A stretch of 64,000 bases of DNA. Source: Echinometra lucunter. Lineage: Eukaryota > Echinodermata > Echinoidea > Camarodonta > Echinometridae. This document shows, in pieces, positions 34,207 through 45,068 of this stretch (its first letter is position 1; each line of letters begins with the position of its first letter). The position numbers and the translations under genes are program-made. The stretch is from NCBI GenBank assembly GCA_029962745.1, contig CM057165.1:22530657-22594656 (forward strand). The letters run 5' to 3'. The notes beneath the pieces were generated by a model. It ran no database searches. It was given only the letters and a program-made list of their open reading frames with translations, and was not told the origin of the DNA.

Positions 34207-35055
34207 ATGAATACCCGTACAAGAACTGGCAATAAAGCATCAAAACCTACTGGGAAAAATACCACCATGAGTGACACTTCAAGTGACTGTACAGCATTTG
34301 GCACTAAAGCAGCTTCGAGCCCGGATCTTGACCACGCGTCTACAGCCTTGGCAACCCCCGTGGCACCATTGAACAGTGATCTGGCTGCGTTAATGACTAG
34401 TATGAAAACTTCAGCTGAGTCGAACAATGTGCAGCTTAACTCAAAGCTGGACACCCTCCTCTCCGACACTGATTCCCTGAAAACAGATATCTTGGGAATT
34501 AAGAAATCTGTTAAAGAGCTACAAGATTTTGCTACGGATACGACTAAATTGAAGACTTGAAAACGCCCGCATTCCTGAAATGCTAAAGAAACTTTAGAAC
34601 GTCAAAGATGATCTCGAAGAAAAGCTCACACTATATGAACTTCACGAACGAAAACTTAATCTTTTGATTTACGGGATAAAGTAGTCTGCTAACGAGAACG
34701 TTTACGACGAGTGCTTCTCTACTTTTGCTATAAGCCACTGAATATTTCAGCCGACGAAACCAAGCGCACGATACCTCTGATCAACGCCCATAGGCTACCC
34801 AGAAGGATCCCCGCAGGTAACGCCACAGCAACCCATCAGCCCGAACCCATTATCGTTCGCTTCAGTCGTATGGACCGCGACAGGATTTTACACGCTTTCC
34901 AGCAAGGCCCACGCCCAGCAGCAGCAGCAGCAGCAGCGAGCCCCATCACTGTTCGAACCGATTTACCACCGGCCATGAAGAGGGGACGCGGCAGGCTTGC
35001 ATCTATTGCATACTACCTAAGGAAAGAGCGTGAAACTTGTCAACCAGAATCATAG
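34207..35055 (+). pseudogene. LINE ORF1 with L1-type (Transposase_22-like) region
   Basis: The first open part (34207-34557) begins MNTRTRTGNK and contains a heptad-like, coiled-coil-prone stretch (LAALMTSMK, LNSKLDTLLSD, LKTDILGIKKSVKELQ). After a frameshift the sequence continues with KLNLLIYGIK. In the part at 34711-35055 come RTIPLINAHRLPR, IIVRFSRMDRDRILHAF and AAAAAAA, then PPAMKRGRGRLA. These are the RRM-like and C-terminal blocks of L1-type ORF1 proteins, which bind LINE RNA. At least two breaks make it non-functional. The Ala run is a local CAG-type expansion. Confidence 0.75.
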
Positions 35056-35159
35056 TGATAGGTACACAGGTCGTTTTGCAAACCAGAACCAACAGTAGTT
35101 CCAATCGACCATTGTCAACATGGAGCGCCTGGAAGGAAACACCCAGTAAATCATCAAAG

Positions 35160-36289
35160 ATTGAAGTAAGAAAATGATAGCTGCCTACTTCTCATTTACT
35201 TCAGATTTTGACAACAAAGCAGCTGTGGTTTGTTTTATTATCACATGATGATTATTCCAGACTAAACAAGAGCCACTTGTTAACTTGGTTAATAATTCTA
35301 TCCGTTGGATGTCATAACAATGTGTTTTAACATGAACGGTTATTCCCTTTATTCATAATGCCGAGATTATGCCCCAATGATAATGTAAATCATATATTTT
35401 ACTTCTTTAGGAGTAGTTGTAGCTTTCACCAATAAACAGATGGAGGGTCGTATCCTCAAAACAACCACTCTACACGCAATATTAGATTTCTGCTTTTCAT
35501 TTCACAGTTACATGTATGTACAAATCAAGAAAAGCTGATATCATTTTTGAAAAAATTAACTAACTTGATTCTGTTCACGGTTCAAGGCTTAATTAAGTGC
35601 TTTGTTTCGAATTATTCTAATCTGAATAAGGTAAGAAATTTGGATTGGGTTTCACTGAGACTTAAAATTGTATCAACTAGTTACAGCAATCATGGAATTG
35701 CAGCAATCCAATTAATCTTGTTTGCCAAAAGTGGAAAATATATGCCCTCCATGTTGTAAGGTCTGAACTATCTGAGTTGTTCTCTTTTTAATCTTTCAAG
35801 ATTCGTGTATTATTACTCATTCTCTTCATAACTCTTTGCTTTCCTTTAATCGTAAACGTTGCCAGACATTTGATGTAAAATTTATTGCAAAGATTGGAGG
35901 GAATAATTGTAATGGAAAATAAACGAGTTTAATGTATTCCCGATATCAAACACAACTAGGGGAGAGTTTTCCTTTTGGCATGCTTGGTGACTGATTGAAA
36001 TATCGAAAATTACAAAGGATTCTTTTCTTTATGAACTCGCTAAAGTTGTTAGCACAAGTTGTCGGATGTGAACTCTGAGTTGTTTCCTTTATAAAGTGAA
36101 ATGATTCATGTATTATTAATCAGTCATTTCATACCATGTTGCATTTCCTGAATCAAAACGTTCAGAAATTTGGTGTATAATTATGTTATAACGAACTGAG
36201 AACTAATATCACGACTCTGATGTATTTCCCTGTATCAATCAAGTCATTTTGGTGGGAAAGATCTGAAAGATTTCCTTCTGAAATAAGCA
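35160..36289. repeat. Diverged units related to the 40.1-41.1 kb tandem repeat
   Basis: The second half (36101-36289) shares TCAGTCATTTCATACCATGTTGC-, CTGAATCAAAACGTTCAGAA-, CTGATGTATTTCCCTG- and AAGTCATTTTGGTGG-type words with 40190-40395 and 40490-40670. The first half (35160-35900) shows weaker resemblance. No gene seen. Confidence 0.55.
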
Positions 36290-36754
36290 TAGGCGCCGGA
36301 AGCGGGGAGGGGCAAAATCGATTTTTGCCCCCCAAAGGGCCCCCTCGGAAGAAAAAAAAAAGAATTTTTTTTTATCATATCCAAGCATGTGAAATGAGCA
36401 TATTGACATGATCAGTGCTCTAAAATGCAAACTTTCAGCATTCAAAAATCAAAATTTTCTTACTCGGTCGGTTCGCTCCGTCGTATTGTAATTAGAAGCA
36501 ACGTTTCTCAGTATTTAGAAAGTCTGTCTATAATCTATGAAAAAGGGGCAGATGCTTGCTTCATTCGGGGTATTATTTTCATAGGCGGAATTACCCCCAT
36601 CATTCGAAGGGGGGGGCAAAATCGGATTTTGCCCACCCAGGGCCCCCCCCCCCCCCCATACAACCATGTAAAATGAGCATATTAACATAATTAGTGCTCT
36701 AAAATGCAAACTTTCAGCTTTCAAATATCAAAATTTTATTACTCTGTAGCTACG
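36290..36754. repeat. G/C-tract repeat family, first two units
   Basis: Units of about 300 bp with CATAGGCG(C/G), a G-run, GGCAAAATCG(A/G)TTTTGCCC, a C-run, then ATGAGCATATT(G/A)ACAT, TTAGTGCTC(T/C)AAAATGCAAACTTTCAGC and CTCGGTCG. Further units follow at 39063-39530, and a relative lies at 59530-59630. The array is split by the MITE at 36755-39062. Confidence 0.8.
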
Positions 36755-36770
36755 TTTGTTAAGACCTTAA

Positions 36771-38600
36771 GGACGTTCCACAGTTATGTTTCTGCGCATC
36801 CCTATCGCGCAGGTTAAAACGTCACGCGCACAGCTGATCATTGCTCGCAGTGGGTGCACAGCGCAGATGCAACACCGAGCCTGCCGAGCTGGCCGGCCTG
36901 GAGCGCAGCAGGTAGCTGTCGCTGGTTTGGGTTTACAAAATTGACTAGATTTACATTCGTCATGTTAATATGGTAACAATTACCATTGATTGGAAAGCCT
37001 GTCTAAAGCTTTAGTAAAGATTCACAGGGCTCTCACTTCACCTTTTTTCCTTGGTTGCCAGGCAACCAATACAATTTGTTAGGTTGCCTCACGGCAAATT
37101 ATGTGGTCACAGTGATTATGTTCAAATAACAATAGCATTGTGTAATGAAATTTAATGTGAATCGGCGAATATTGCTCGCGATTCGCAATTGGTGTGCTTT
37201 CTTTAGTGGGAAAACCCCTCTTTTGGAGGCCCTACTCTCAGAAAACTGAATACTGCATACCTGAATGGGATATTTTTACCTATTTCTGCAGGCATTATTC
37301 CTGTATTTAATTGAGAAGTCCAATGAAAAGTGTTTTAATATATAATCTCAGGAAAACCTGGACCGGACGTCTGCACTATAGACTAATTATTGAGGAGATA
37401 TTCCTTAAACCTGTTAGTAATGAACAAACACTAGTACTTGCCTACTTGGGTAACATTACTAATCTTGTTGCTTTGTCTTGAAAGCCTTTGGCAAGCTTTC
37501 CGGTTGTCAACAACAACAACCAATGATTGAAAGGTATGCATAAAATTTGAATATGTTAGTAAACAGGTCTATTAATTACAAAAATTTTGTGGTTTTCAAG
37601 CCGATTCGCAGCCATTAGGGTGCCGACAGCTTGAAAACGAGCACATGAACCCCCTTTTTTAATGTGTTTACCCCTTTGGTAGGCATTCCTCTACAACTTT
37701 GCAAATTTTCATGAAAATGACATGGATTTTGAATAAAGTGCAACTTAAACTGTCCTTTTTTATTTTTCGTGTAGATTCCAAGCCTCTAAGATTATGTTTT
37801 TGTCCTTTTTGGCACCACTTTCGCCACATGAGGGCGCTGCTAGTTTAAAGAGAAGTACAGATGGCCCAGTTTAAACAGTCTTTCCACCTTTGTCATACAT
37901 TTCGCTACAAATCTGGAAAGTTTGATGAAGTTTAATAGGATTTTGACAGGGTAAAAGTGATTTATACTCGTTTGTCGAAATCATGAGGTCTAATAGAGGC
38001 CTAAATCTCTTGATTGCGTCATTTTATCTGCCATCAAATTATGGCAACTTCAAAGTCTCGTAGAAAAAAAATAAGCACATGAACCTATATTATTTTTTGC
38101 ATTTTTGGCCTACATAGGTACCAAAGTAACTCTGTACAAAATTTGGAGGAAATGACATGGATATTCAATTCCCAAAAGGTCCTAATTTAGACAGCAGTTC
38201 CCAATGTCGTTCCAGTACACAACGCACAGGTGGCATGAACGCTTGGATACCTTCCCTAATTGTTCTCTTTTGTTCCATTATAGGCTGACCATTGCAATGT
38301 ATTTGTCCTTCATTTTCAATGAATTTTCTTGTCATTTCCGACAACCTCAATTATTTCTGACCTTGCTCTCATTTCAAATACTTATTTATTTTATTTATTT
38401 ATTTTATTTATTTATTTACCACTTGTGGGACGGAACACCCTTTAAGCATATGCTGTTTTTCGTAAGGGTCCATGACATGTACCATGTAAGCACATGAACC
38501 TATATTATTTTTTGCATTTTTGGCCTACATAGGTACCAAAGTAACTCTATACAAAATTTGGAGGAAATGACATGGATTTCATTTTAACTGTGGAACGTCC
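36771..38600. mobile_element. 1.83-kb TTAA-target element (piggyBac-like ends, non-autonomous)
   Basis: The termini are GGACGTTCCACAGTTA and its reverse complement, directly flanked by TTAA at 36767-36770 and 38601-38604. Removing it with one TTAA restores the left TIR of the outer MITE. TTAA duplication is the hallmark of piggyBac-type insertion. No transposase frame is seen. Near the right end, a 91-bp direct repeat (38072-38162 and 38487-38577) brackets a 324-bp dispersed repeat. Confidence 0.82.
38163..38486. repeat. 324-bp dispersed repeat, copy 1
   Basis: Nearly identical to 41159-41472: ATTCAATTCCCAAAAGGTCC, GTTCCAGTACACAACGCACA, a TTTATT-rich stretch, and ATGCTGTTTTTCGTAAGGG. It is bracketed by a 91-bp direct repeat with about one mismatch. 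The minus strand is open for about 61 codons in both copies (PPVRCVLERHWELLSK), but I do not recognise a protein family. Confidence 0.85.
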
Positions 38601-39062
38601 TTAAACGATAACCCGTCTTATACGATAACTACACCACCTAAGCTTGTAGGAGGAAAAGATCATTAAAATGAAGCTAGCGGACAATTAAGGAGGGTATAGT
38701 GTCTCCAAAAAGACAAATGAAAAATGAAAAAGAACAATTGCCAATCTCAGGCAAGGACAAACTTCAAAGTTCTGTTTTTCCGATTCATGACAAGCGTTAA
38801 AAACTTTTGAAAAGCCCACTCAGATTTAAATAGCGCTGGAAGCAATTACAGTACCTACAAACTTTCACAAAACTTTTGCCAAATTGCAAAAGAAGTTCGG
38901 ACCGAGCCGCGCGGGGTGATATACCTAAACTAAATTAACGCCATGATCGATCGTCGATAGATTCGATCGATCGCGCGCACGTACGTACACTGAACTTTTT
39001 TCCTACAAGCTTAGATGGTGTGGTTATCGTCATAGGATTGGTTATCGTTTAAGGTCTCAACA

Positions 39063-39530
39063 TACGCTCCCTCGTAATCTAATTAGAAGCAACGTTTTTC
39101 AGTATTTTATAAATTCTGTCTATCTATGAAAAAAATGGGCAGATGCTTGCTTTATTCTGGGGATTATTTTCATAGGCGCTAGAAGCGGGGGAGGGGGAGG
39201 GGGGCAATTGCCCCATCATTCGAAAGGGGGGCAAAATCGGTTTTGCCCCCCCCCCCCCCGGGCCCCCCTCGGTAGAACTTTTTTTTTTATCATATACAAC
39301 CATGTAAAATGAGCATATTGACATGATTAGTGCTCCAAAATGCAAACTTTCAGCATTAAAAAATCAAAATTTTCTCACTCGGTCGCTACGCTCCCTCGTA
39401 TTGTAATTACAAGCAAAGTTTCTCAGTATTTACAAATTCTGTCTATCATCTATTTAAAAGGTCAGATGCTTGCTTTATTCGGAGGATTATCTTGCCCCCC
39501 CCCCCCCCCCCCCCCCCCTCAGTATCCTCA
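39063..39530. repeat. G/C-tract repeat family, continued
   Basis: Continuation of the units at 36290-36754 beyond the nested MITE. They share TACGCTCCCTCGTA, TTTCTCAGTATTT, AGATGCTTGCTTTATTC, a G-run/C-run block at 39185-39260, and a run of about 25 C at 39494-39518. Confidence 0.8.
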
Positions 39531-40119
39531 TATATTGGCAGTAAGGGCGTTCGTATTTTTTCATATTTGGGCAATGCCGGAATTTGAAATTTCTGTATAT
39601 TTTCACTACCAAAATTGTAAAAAATTTGCGCACTCGCTTCGCTCACGCGGACGAAGTTGTGAAACTGAATAGCTAATTTTGGCAAAGGGTGTCGCCCCAT
39701 CGCCAAATCTACCAGTATGCCATTCATAACCCTCCCATTGACATGCCCGGTCTCCCGAGTCTCTCACGCCATCCTAGCATGCTAGAAGCGGTGAACAAAT
39801 AATCATGTTTCGGTACTAATGATGATGGGAAACAGTTTTTGATAACCGTATTGTCTTAATTAAAAAAAACCTTAAACTTCTTATATATGAATAAATATGT
39901 ATAGGGGGAGCAAGGTGCTTGTTCGGGGGGGGAGAGGTGTATATGGGGTACGTTATATGCTGGTAGTAAGTATTTGAGGTGGGCCCCCATAAAGGTCTGG
40001 GGTGGGCCCCCAAGAGAATTTGCCCCCCCCCCAAAAAAAAAAAACAAACAAACAAACAAACAAACAAACAAAAACAAAAAAAAAAGCTGGGACCCTTCCG
40101 GTACGCCTGGAAATAAAAA
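39531..40119. other. Unassigned, G/A-tract-rich
   Basis: Contains a CAAA/AAAC repeat at 40037-40085 next to a poly-C/poly-A block, and GGTGGGCCCCC words repeated near 39980 and 40000. No gene seen. Confidence 0.4.
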
Positions 40120-41060
40120 TAAGTATCTTTTGATGATTGCTTGAAAGACTTAACATACAAGGGATATTTTTCCCTGCGATTTAGCCAAATTACTGTGAAC
40201 AATTTGTGTAATATTAATCATTCATCAGTCATTTCATATCATTTTGCATCTCCTGAATCAAAACGTTATTCACAAATTTGGTGTGTAATTTATCCTTAAC
40301 CAACTCAGCGAACTAATGTCAATGTCAATGAGCCTCATGTATTTCCCTGCATCAAACAAGTCATTTTGGTGGTAAAGTTCTGAAAGATTTCCTTTTTATA
40401 TATGTATGGTTTGATAATTGATTGAAAGATTTAACACACAAGAGATTTTTTTATCCTGTGACTTAGCCAAATTACTATGCACAATTTGTGTAATATCTAT
40501 TATTCATCAGTCGTTTCATATCATTTTGCATTTCCTGAAACAAAACGTTCAGAAATTTGTTACGTAATTATGCAATAACGAATTGAGCGACTAATGTTAC
40601 TGTGAATATAAGTGAGTCTGATGTAACAAGTCATTTTGGTGGTAAAGATCTTAAAGATTTTCTTTCGATGTATTGAAAGATTTAACATAAAAGGGATTTT
40701 TTTTTCCCTGTCCCTTAGCCAAAGTACTATACACAGTTTGTGAGTTCTGAACTCTCAGTTGTTTTCTTTATGAAGTGTAACGAGTTGGTGTCATTACTTA
40801 TTAACTTCGTAACACTTTGAAAAAGTTTCTCCATCATAAACGCTGTTAGAAATTTGATGTATAAAATTCAGTAATGATGAATTGTGAGAACTAATGTAAT
40901 CATCTAAAAACAAAAAAGAGAAAAGTTGATTGTATCCTCTGTATCCAACACGCAATTCTGGGAACATTATGAGACATTTTGAGACATTTCCTTCCGTTAT
41001 TTCATGATAGATTGAAAGAACCTAACAATATTTACATATTGTTTTTTTTTTCCCCTATGA
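40120..41060. repeat. Tandem repeat, approximately 270-290-bp period
   Basis: At least three diverged units start near 40125, 40415 and 40670. Each has GATTGAAAGA(C/T)TTAACA, a short T-run, CTTAGCCAAA(T/G)TACTAT and CACA(A/G)TTTGTG. The first two then have TCATTTTGCAT(C/T)TCCTGAA. Each unit ends near AAGTCATTTTGGTGGTAAAG. Similar sequence occurs at 36101-36289. Confidence 0.75.
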
Positions 41061-41158
41061 TTAACCCATATTCTTGTAACCACAGTGTTTATCTCTGTAC
41101 AAGTATTCAAAATTTGGTGTGATTTTTCTTCACCTACTTAAACCTCATTATGCATGTT

Positions 41159-41472
41159 ATATTCAATTCCCAAAAGGTCCAAATTTAGACAGCAGTTCCC
41201 AGTGTCGTTCCAGTACACAACGCACAGGTGGCATGAACGCTTGGATACCTTCCCTAATTGTTCTCTTTTGTTTCATTATAGGCTGACCATTGCAATGTAT
41301 TTGTCCTTCATTTTCAATGAATTTTCTTGTCATTTCCGACAACCTCAATTATTTCTGACCTTGCTCTCATTTCAAATACTTATTTATTTTATTTATTTAT
41401 TTACCACTTGTGGGACGGAAGACCCTTTAAGCATATGCTGTTTTTCGTAAGGGTCCATGACATGTACCATGT
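41159..41472. repeat. Dispersed repeat, copy 2 of the 324-bp unit
   Basis: Same orientation as 38163-38486 and nearly identical. It lacks about 16 bp of the TTTATT stretch and has a handful of substitutions. It is not bracketed by the 91-bp direct repeat. Confidence 0.85.
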
Positions 41473-41788
41473 ACCATGTGCAACCTCCATATAGCAAGAA
41501 CTACTTTTATCACTCTTGACACCCTTAATGATTCTCTTCCCTTGTTCTCATTGGTCAGGTTATTCACAATCTAGAATATAATTCTGTACACGGTTCAAGG
41601 CGGGTAGATGGTCCTGAATAAACCTGAATTGAGTGGGCTGAGGGAGTTGCCCGTCGTTTCTTATATAACTACACTGCGACTTAAATTTGACTGAGTTAAT
41701 AGTAACTTGTTACGCTAATCCATTTAATGCTTTTTGCCAAATGGACTGTATTGTGCTCCAATTACTCATACACGACGGGAGCTCCGTT

Positions 41789-42047
41789 CACTATGAACAT
41801 GGCGGACAAAGAAAGCGGACAAAATAAACAACCTCTCATTCTACCCTTCACAATGGTTCTGGTAGTCAAAAGAACATCCCTTCACAGCTATTATGTTTAA
41901 TCATGTAGTTCCAGGTGAATATGGATGTGACACCTGTTCCACATATTTCAGACAATAGCTGTGAAGGGATGTTCTTTTGACTACCAGAACCATTGTGAAG
42001 GGTAGAATGAGGGGTTGTTTATTTTGTCCGTCATGTTCATAGTGGTT
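41789..42047. mobile_element. Foldback of about 260 bp with near-perfect 95-bp arms
   Basis: The left arm (CACTATGAACATGGCGGACAAA ... AACATCCCTTCACAGCTATT) and right arm (AATAGCTGTGAAGGGATGTT ... TTTGTCCGTCATGTTCATAGTG) are reverse complements with a 13-bp duplication (GAAAGCGGACAAA) on the left only. The loop is about 60 bp. The high arm identity suggests a recent origin or gene-conversion upkeep. Confidence 0.85.
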
Positions 42048-44093
42048 ATGTCTCCATTGTTATGCTTGTTCTCCTTGTGTTCAGGTTTTTATGCTCGAGT
42101 GTGTTTGTTTCTGTATGTGTTTCTTTTCCCCGCTGGTCTTACATGTATTTCCTTCATTTCCCTATACAGATCTTCCCTTTGACTGTGCACGTGTACGCGC
42201 GGTTTTGGGGTGTGCCGGAACCGATCCACTAATGACTACACGCTTTTTTATTTTTCGATGATGCAGGCTGATAATTTTGCTTTTGACTCATTAACTAATG
42301 ATGATTTCTCCGATATATCTAGAACCACCAGTAATGTTGATCAAACCGATTTTCACCTTAATTATTATGAAAATCGTGTAGCACAACAAATTAACTTTCA
42401 TGACACTACTATAGGTTGCGATGAGAATATTTCCTACCCTAGCTCAGATTATCTTACAGTAAATCAGTTTAACTCATTGCAAGAAACAGGCAATAATTTT
42501 TCAGTTATGCATCTGAATATAAGAAGTTTGAACAGTAATTTTGTTATCTTTCGACTCTTAATGAACGAGCCCTCACAAATATCCTTTTCTGCGATCGGCC
42601 GAACTGAAACATGGCTCACCCACAGTTGCACATAATTGTACTCGCTACCTGATTATCATTTTATAGAAAACAGTCGATGTAGCAAAACTGGTGGAGGGGT
42701 TCCTTTGTACATTAAGAAAGATTTTGACTATTTTATTCATAATGATCTCAATTGTATGAGTGATACCATTGAATAGCTCGTTGCTGAGATAAAAAATACC
42801 TGATTCCAAAAATATCTAGATAGTTGTTTTATATAGACCACCAAATTCGAACGCTCGATTTTTAAAAGACTATATACAGGAGATTACCCATAATTCTGTA
42901 TTCAATAACAAGGATTGTTTCATAGTTGGGGATTTTAATACTGATATCTCTAAATGCAATAGTCAAAATAGTTCTCAAGAATTCCTTGATATTATGATGT
43001 CTGTATCTTCTTGCCACTCATAACCAAACCCACCAGTGACACTAACCAAACAGCTACCGTTACTGATAATTTATTTTGTAATATCACTCCACTTCCTAAA
43101 TAAGGTATTGTTTTATCTGACATATCTGATCATTATCCCATTTTTACGATATTGTCACGCTCTTTCAAGACTGGAAAAAATATAATAACGGAAAGTAATA
43201 GAAACATTACACCAGATAATTCAGCAAACCTGAAAGATAATCTAAGTGAAGTAGATTGGTCTGAAGTATGTAATCATGAGGATACTGATCTATCATACGA
43301 AACCTTTATGAAAATTATAACTTCATACTTACACAAATACATTCCTTTAAGAAAAATCAGATAATTATAAAAGAACGCCAAGGCTTCCGTGGAAAACTAA
43401 ATTTCTATTGCGATCCATGAATTGCAAAAATAGATTATATTATGTTGACAAACTTAACCAGTCACATTGTAAATAGACATCCTATAAAAAACACTCTTAT
43501 AAAAATATTACGGATTGAAAAAAAAGAAAATACTTTTTAAACCAATTATACTCATTCAAAAATGATATTAAAACACTTTTATTAATAGTGTTATTAATAA
43601 GAGTGGAGATAATAAATAATAAATAAATAACCAAAATATTACATAACAATGTTGAAATTAATGATTTCAAGCTTATAGCGAATGTCTTCAATGAATATTT
43701 TTCGAACATAGGTCACAAATTAGCTCAGGAAATTCCATTATCTCAGAAAAAGTTTCATAAATTTTTGCATTCACCAAATACAAAATCTCTTTTCTTTTCT
43801 CCAGTAACTAGAGAAGAACTATTTGATATTGTTGCAAAACTAAAAGACAAAAAGAGTACTGGTTACGATGGCATTAATAATGTTGTGTTAAAAAAATATC
43901 ATTACTATCATAGCGGATCCATTGGTTCATATATTCAATTTATCTTCAAGTAATTGGAATATTCCACAAAACATGAAAATTTCAAAAGTTATTCCTATAT
44001 ACGAAAAAAAGGTAAGAAGGAAGATATGTGTAATCACAGGCCAATCTCATTATTAACTACACTTTCTAAATTACTCGAGAAAGTTGTGTACTC

Positions 44094-45068
44094 CAGGGCC
44101 GGTATTCAATTCAATACTTAAGTCAGAAATATGAGTATTTTACTTAGCTTTTTATTTAGATTAAATACTAGCAAATTTTTGTATTCATTTCAGTATTCTG
44201 GCTAAGTATTTTACTCTAAATCTAAGACACCTTTTATGCGCAGTAATCATGAGTTGCGCAGAATTATATCATGGCGTATTCGAGCGTATATTTTGATGCG
44301 AAATGTTAATCGTGCATTGAAAATATGACGTCACAATGCTCATCATTAAGATTTTTGGCTTAAATCTGGCTTACTAAAGTAAAATTCAAAGTATTGAAAT
44401 GAATACGACTTCAGCAAATTTCTTAGCCAAGTAATAATAATAATAATAACATATGCAATTTGTTAGGCGCCATATCCATCTCGTAAGAGATGCTCAAGGC
44501 GCACAAGTAAAGGGGGGCAAACAAAATTACAAATAACAGAAAATCATTGATAAAATGAATTAAAGAGGTAAGTTTTTAGCTTAATCTTAAATGTTTCCAC
44601 ACGCTGCTATCCCGGATCTCTCGTGGGAGGGAATTCCATAGTTAGGGCCCCGCATGGATGAATGCCCTTTCCCCCACTTTGTTTTACATTTTGGAACTGT
44701 AAGAAGACCAGAGTCACTGGAGCGTAGAAGCCTAGATGGTGTGTAGGTGTGAATGAGAGCAGAGTTGTACTGTGGAGCAGAGCCATGAACTGAGTGATAT
44801 ACCAGTAAAAGGATTTTGAATTTGACACGTTCATTCATAGGCAACCAATGTAAAGATTTAAGAACAGGCATGATATGGGTAAATTTGCTACGAAGGGTCA
44901 CTATACGAGCAGCAGAATTCTGTACTGTTTTTGCAAACGAGTAATTTGGGACTGGGGTAGATTAAATAAAAGTGCATTGCCGAAATCAAGACGAGATGAG
45001 ATCAATGAATGAACAATACTTAGTAAAAGTTTTACTTAATCCAAGTATTGAATTGAATACCGGCCCTG
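44094..45068. mobile_element. MITE inside LINE ORF2, carrying an L2 tail
   Basis: Ends CAGGGCCGGTATTCAATTCA and its inverse (TGAATTGAATACCGGCCCTG). They sit between VVYS(R) and (I)LRFLNAD of the RT, so excision restores the reading frame apart from a few bases. CAGGG ends suggest hAT, but I do not see an 8-bp duplication. An L2 LINE 3' fragment (about 44430-44990) lies inside it. Confidence 0.82.
44430..44990 (-). mobile_element. 3' end of an L2-type LINE nested in the MITE
   Basis: On the minus strand: LHWLPMNERVKFKILLL, then TYTPSRLLRSSDSGLLTVP. After a frameshift comes a GCGCCTTGAGCATCTCTTA block and a (TTA)n tail at 44434-44450, a typical L2 3' end. It is a third level of nesting (LINE, then MITE, then L2). 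Confidence 0.82.

Larger units (their letters stand above)
36755..39062. mobile_element. MITE (outer), itself interrupted at a TTAA
   Basis: The left TIR reads TGTTAAGACC[TTAA]...ACGATAACC and the right TIR is its inverse (GGTTATCGTTTAAGGTCTCAACA). Matching continues inward through the CTACAAGCTTAGGTGG-type block. The left TIR is cut exactly at its TTAA by the element at 36771-38600. TACG on both sides (36751-36754 and 39063-39066) restores GCTACGCTCC of the host repeat, which supports a 4-bp target duplication. Confidence 0.82.
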
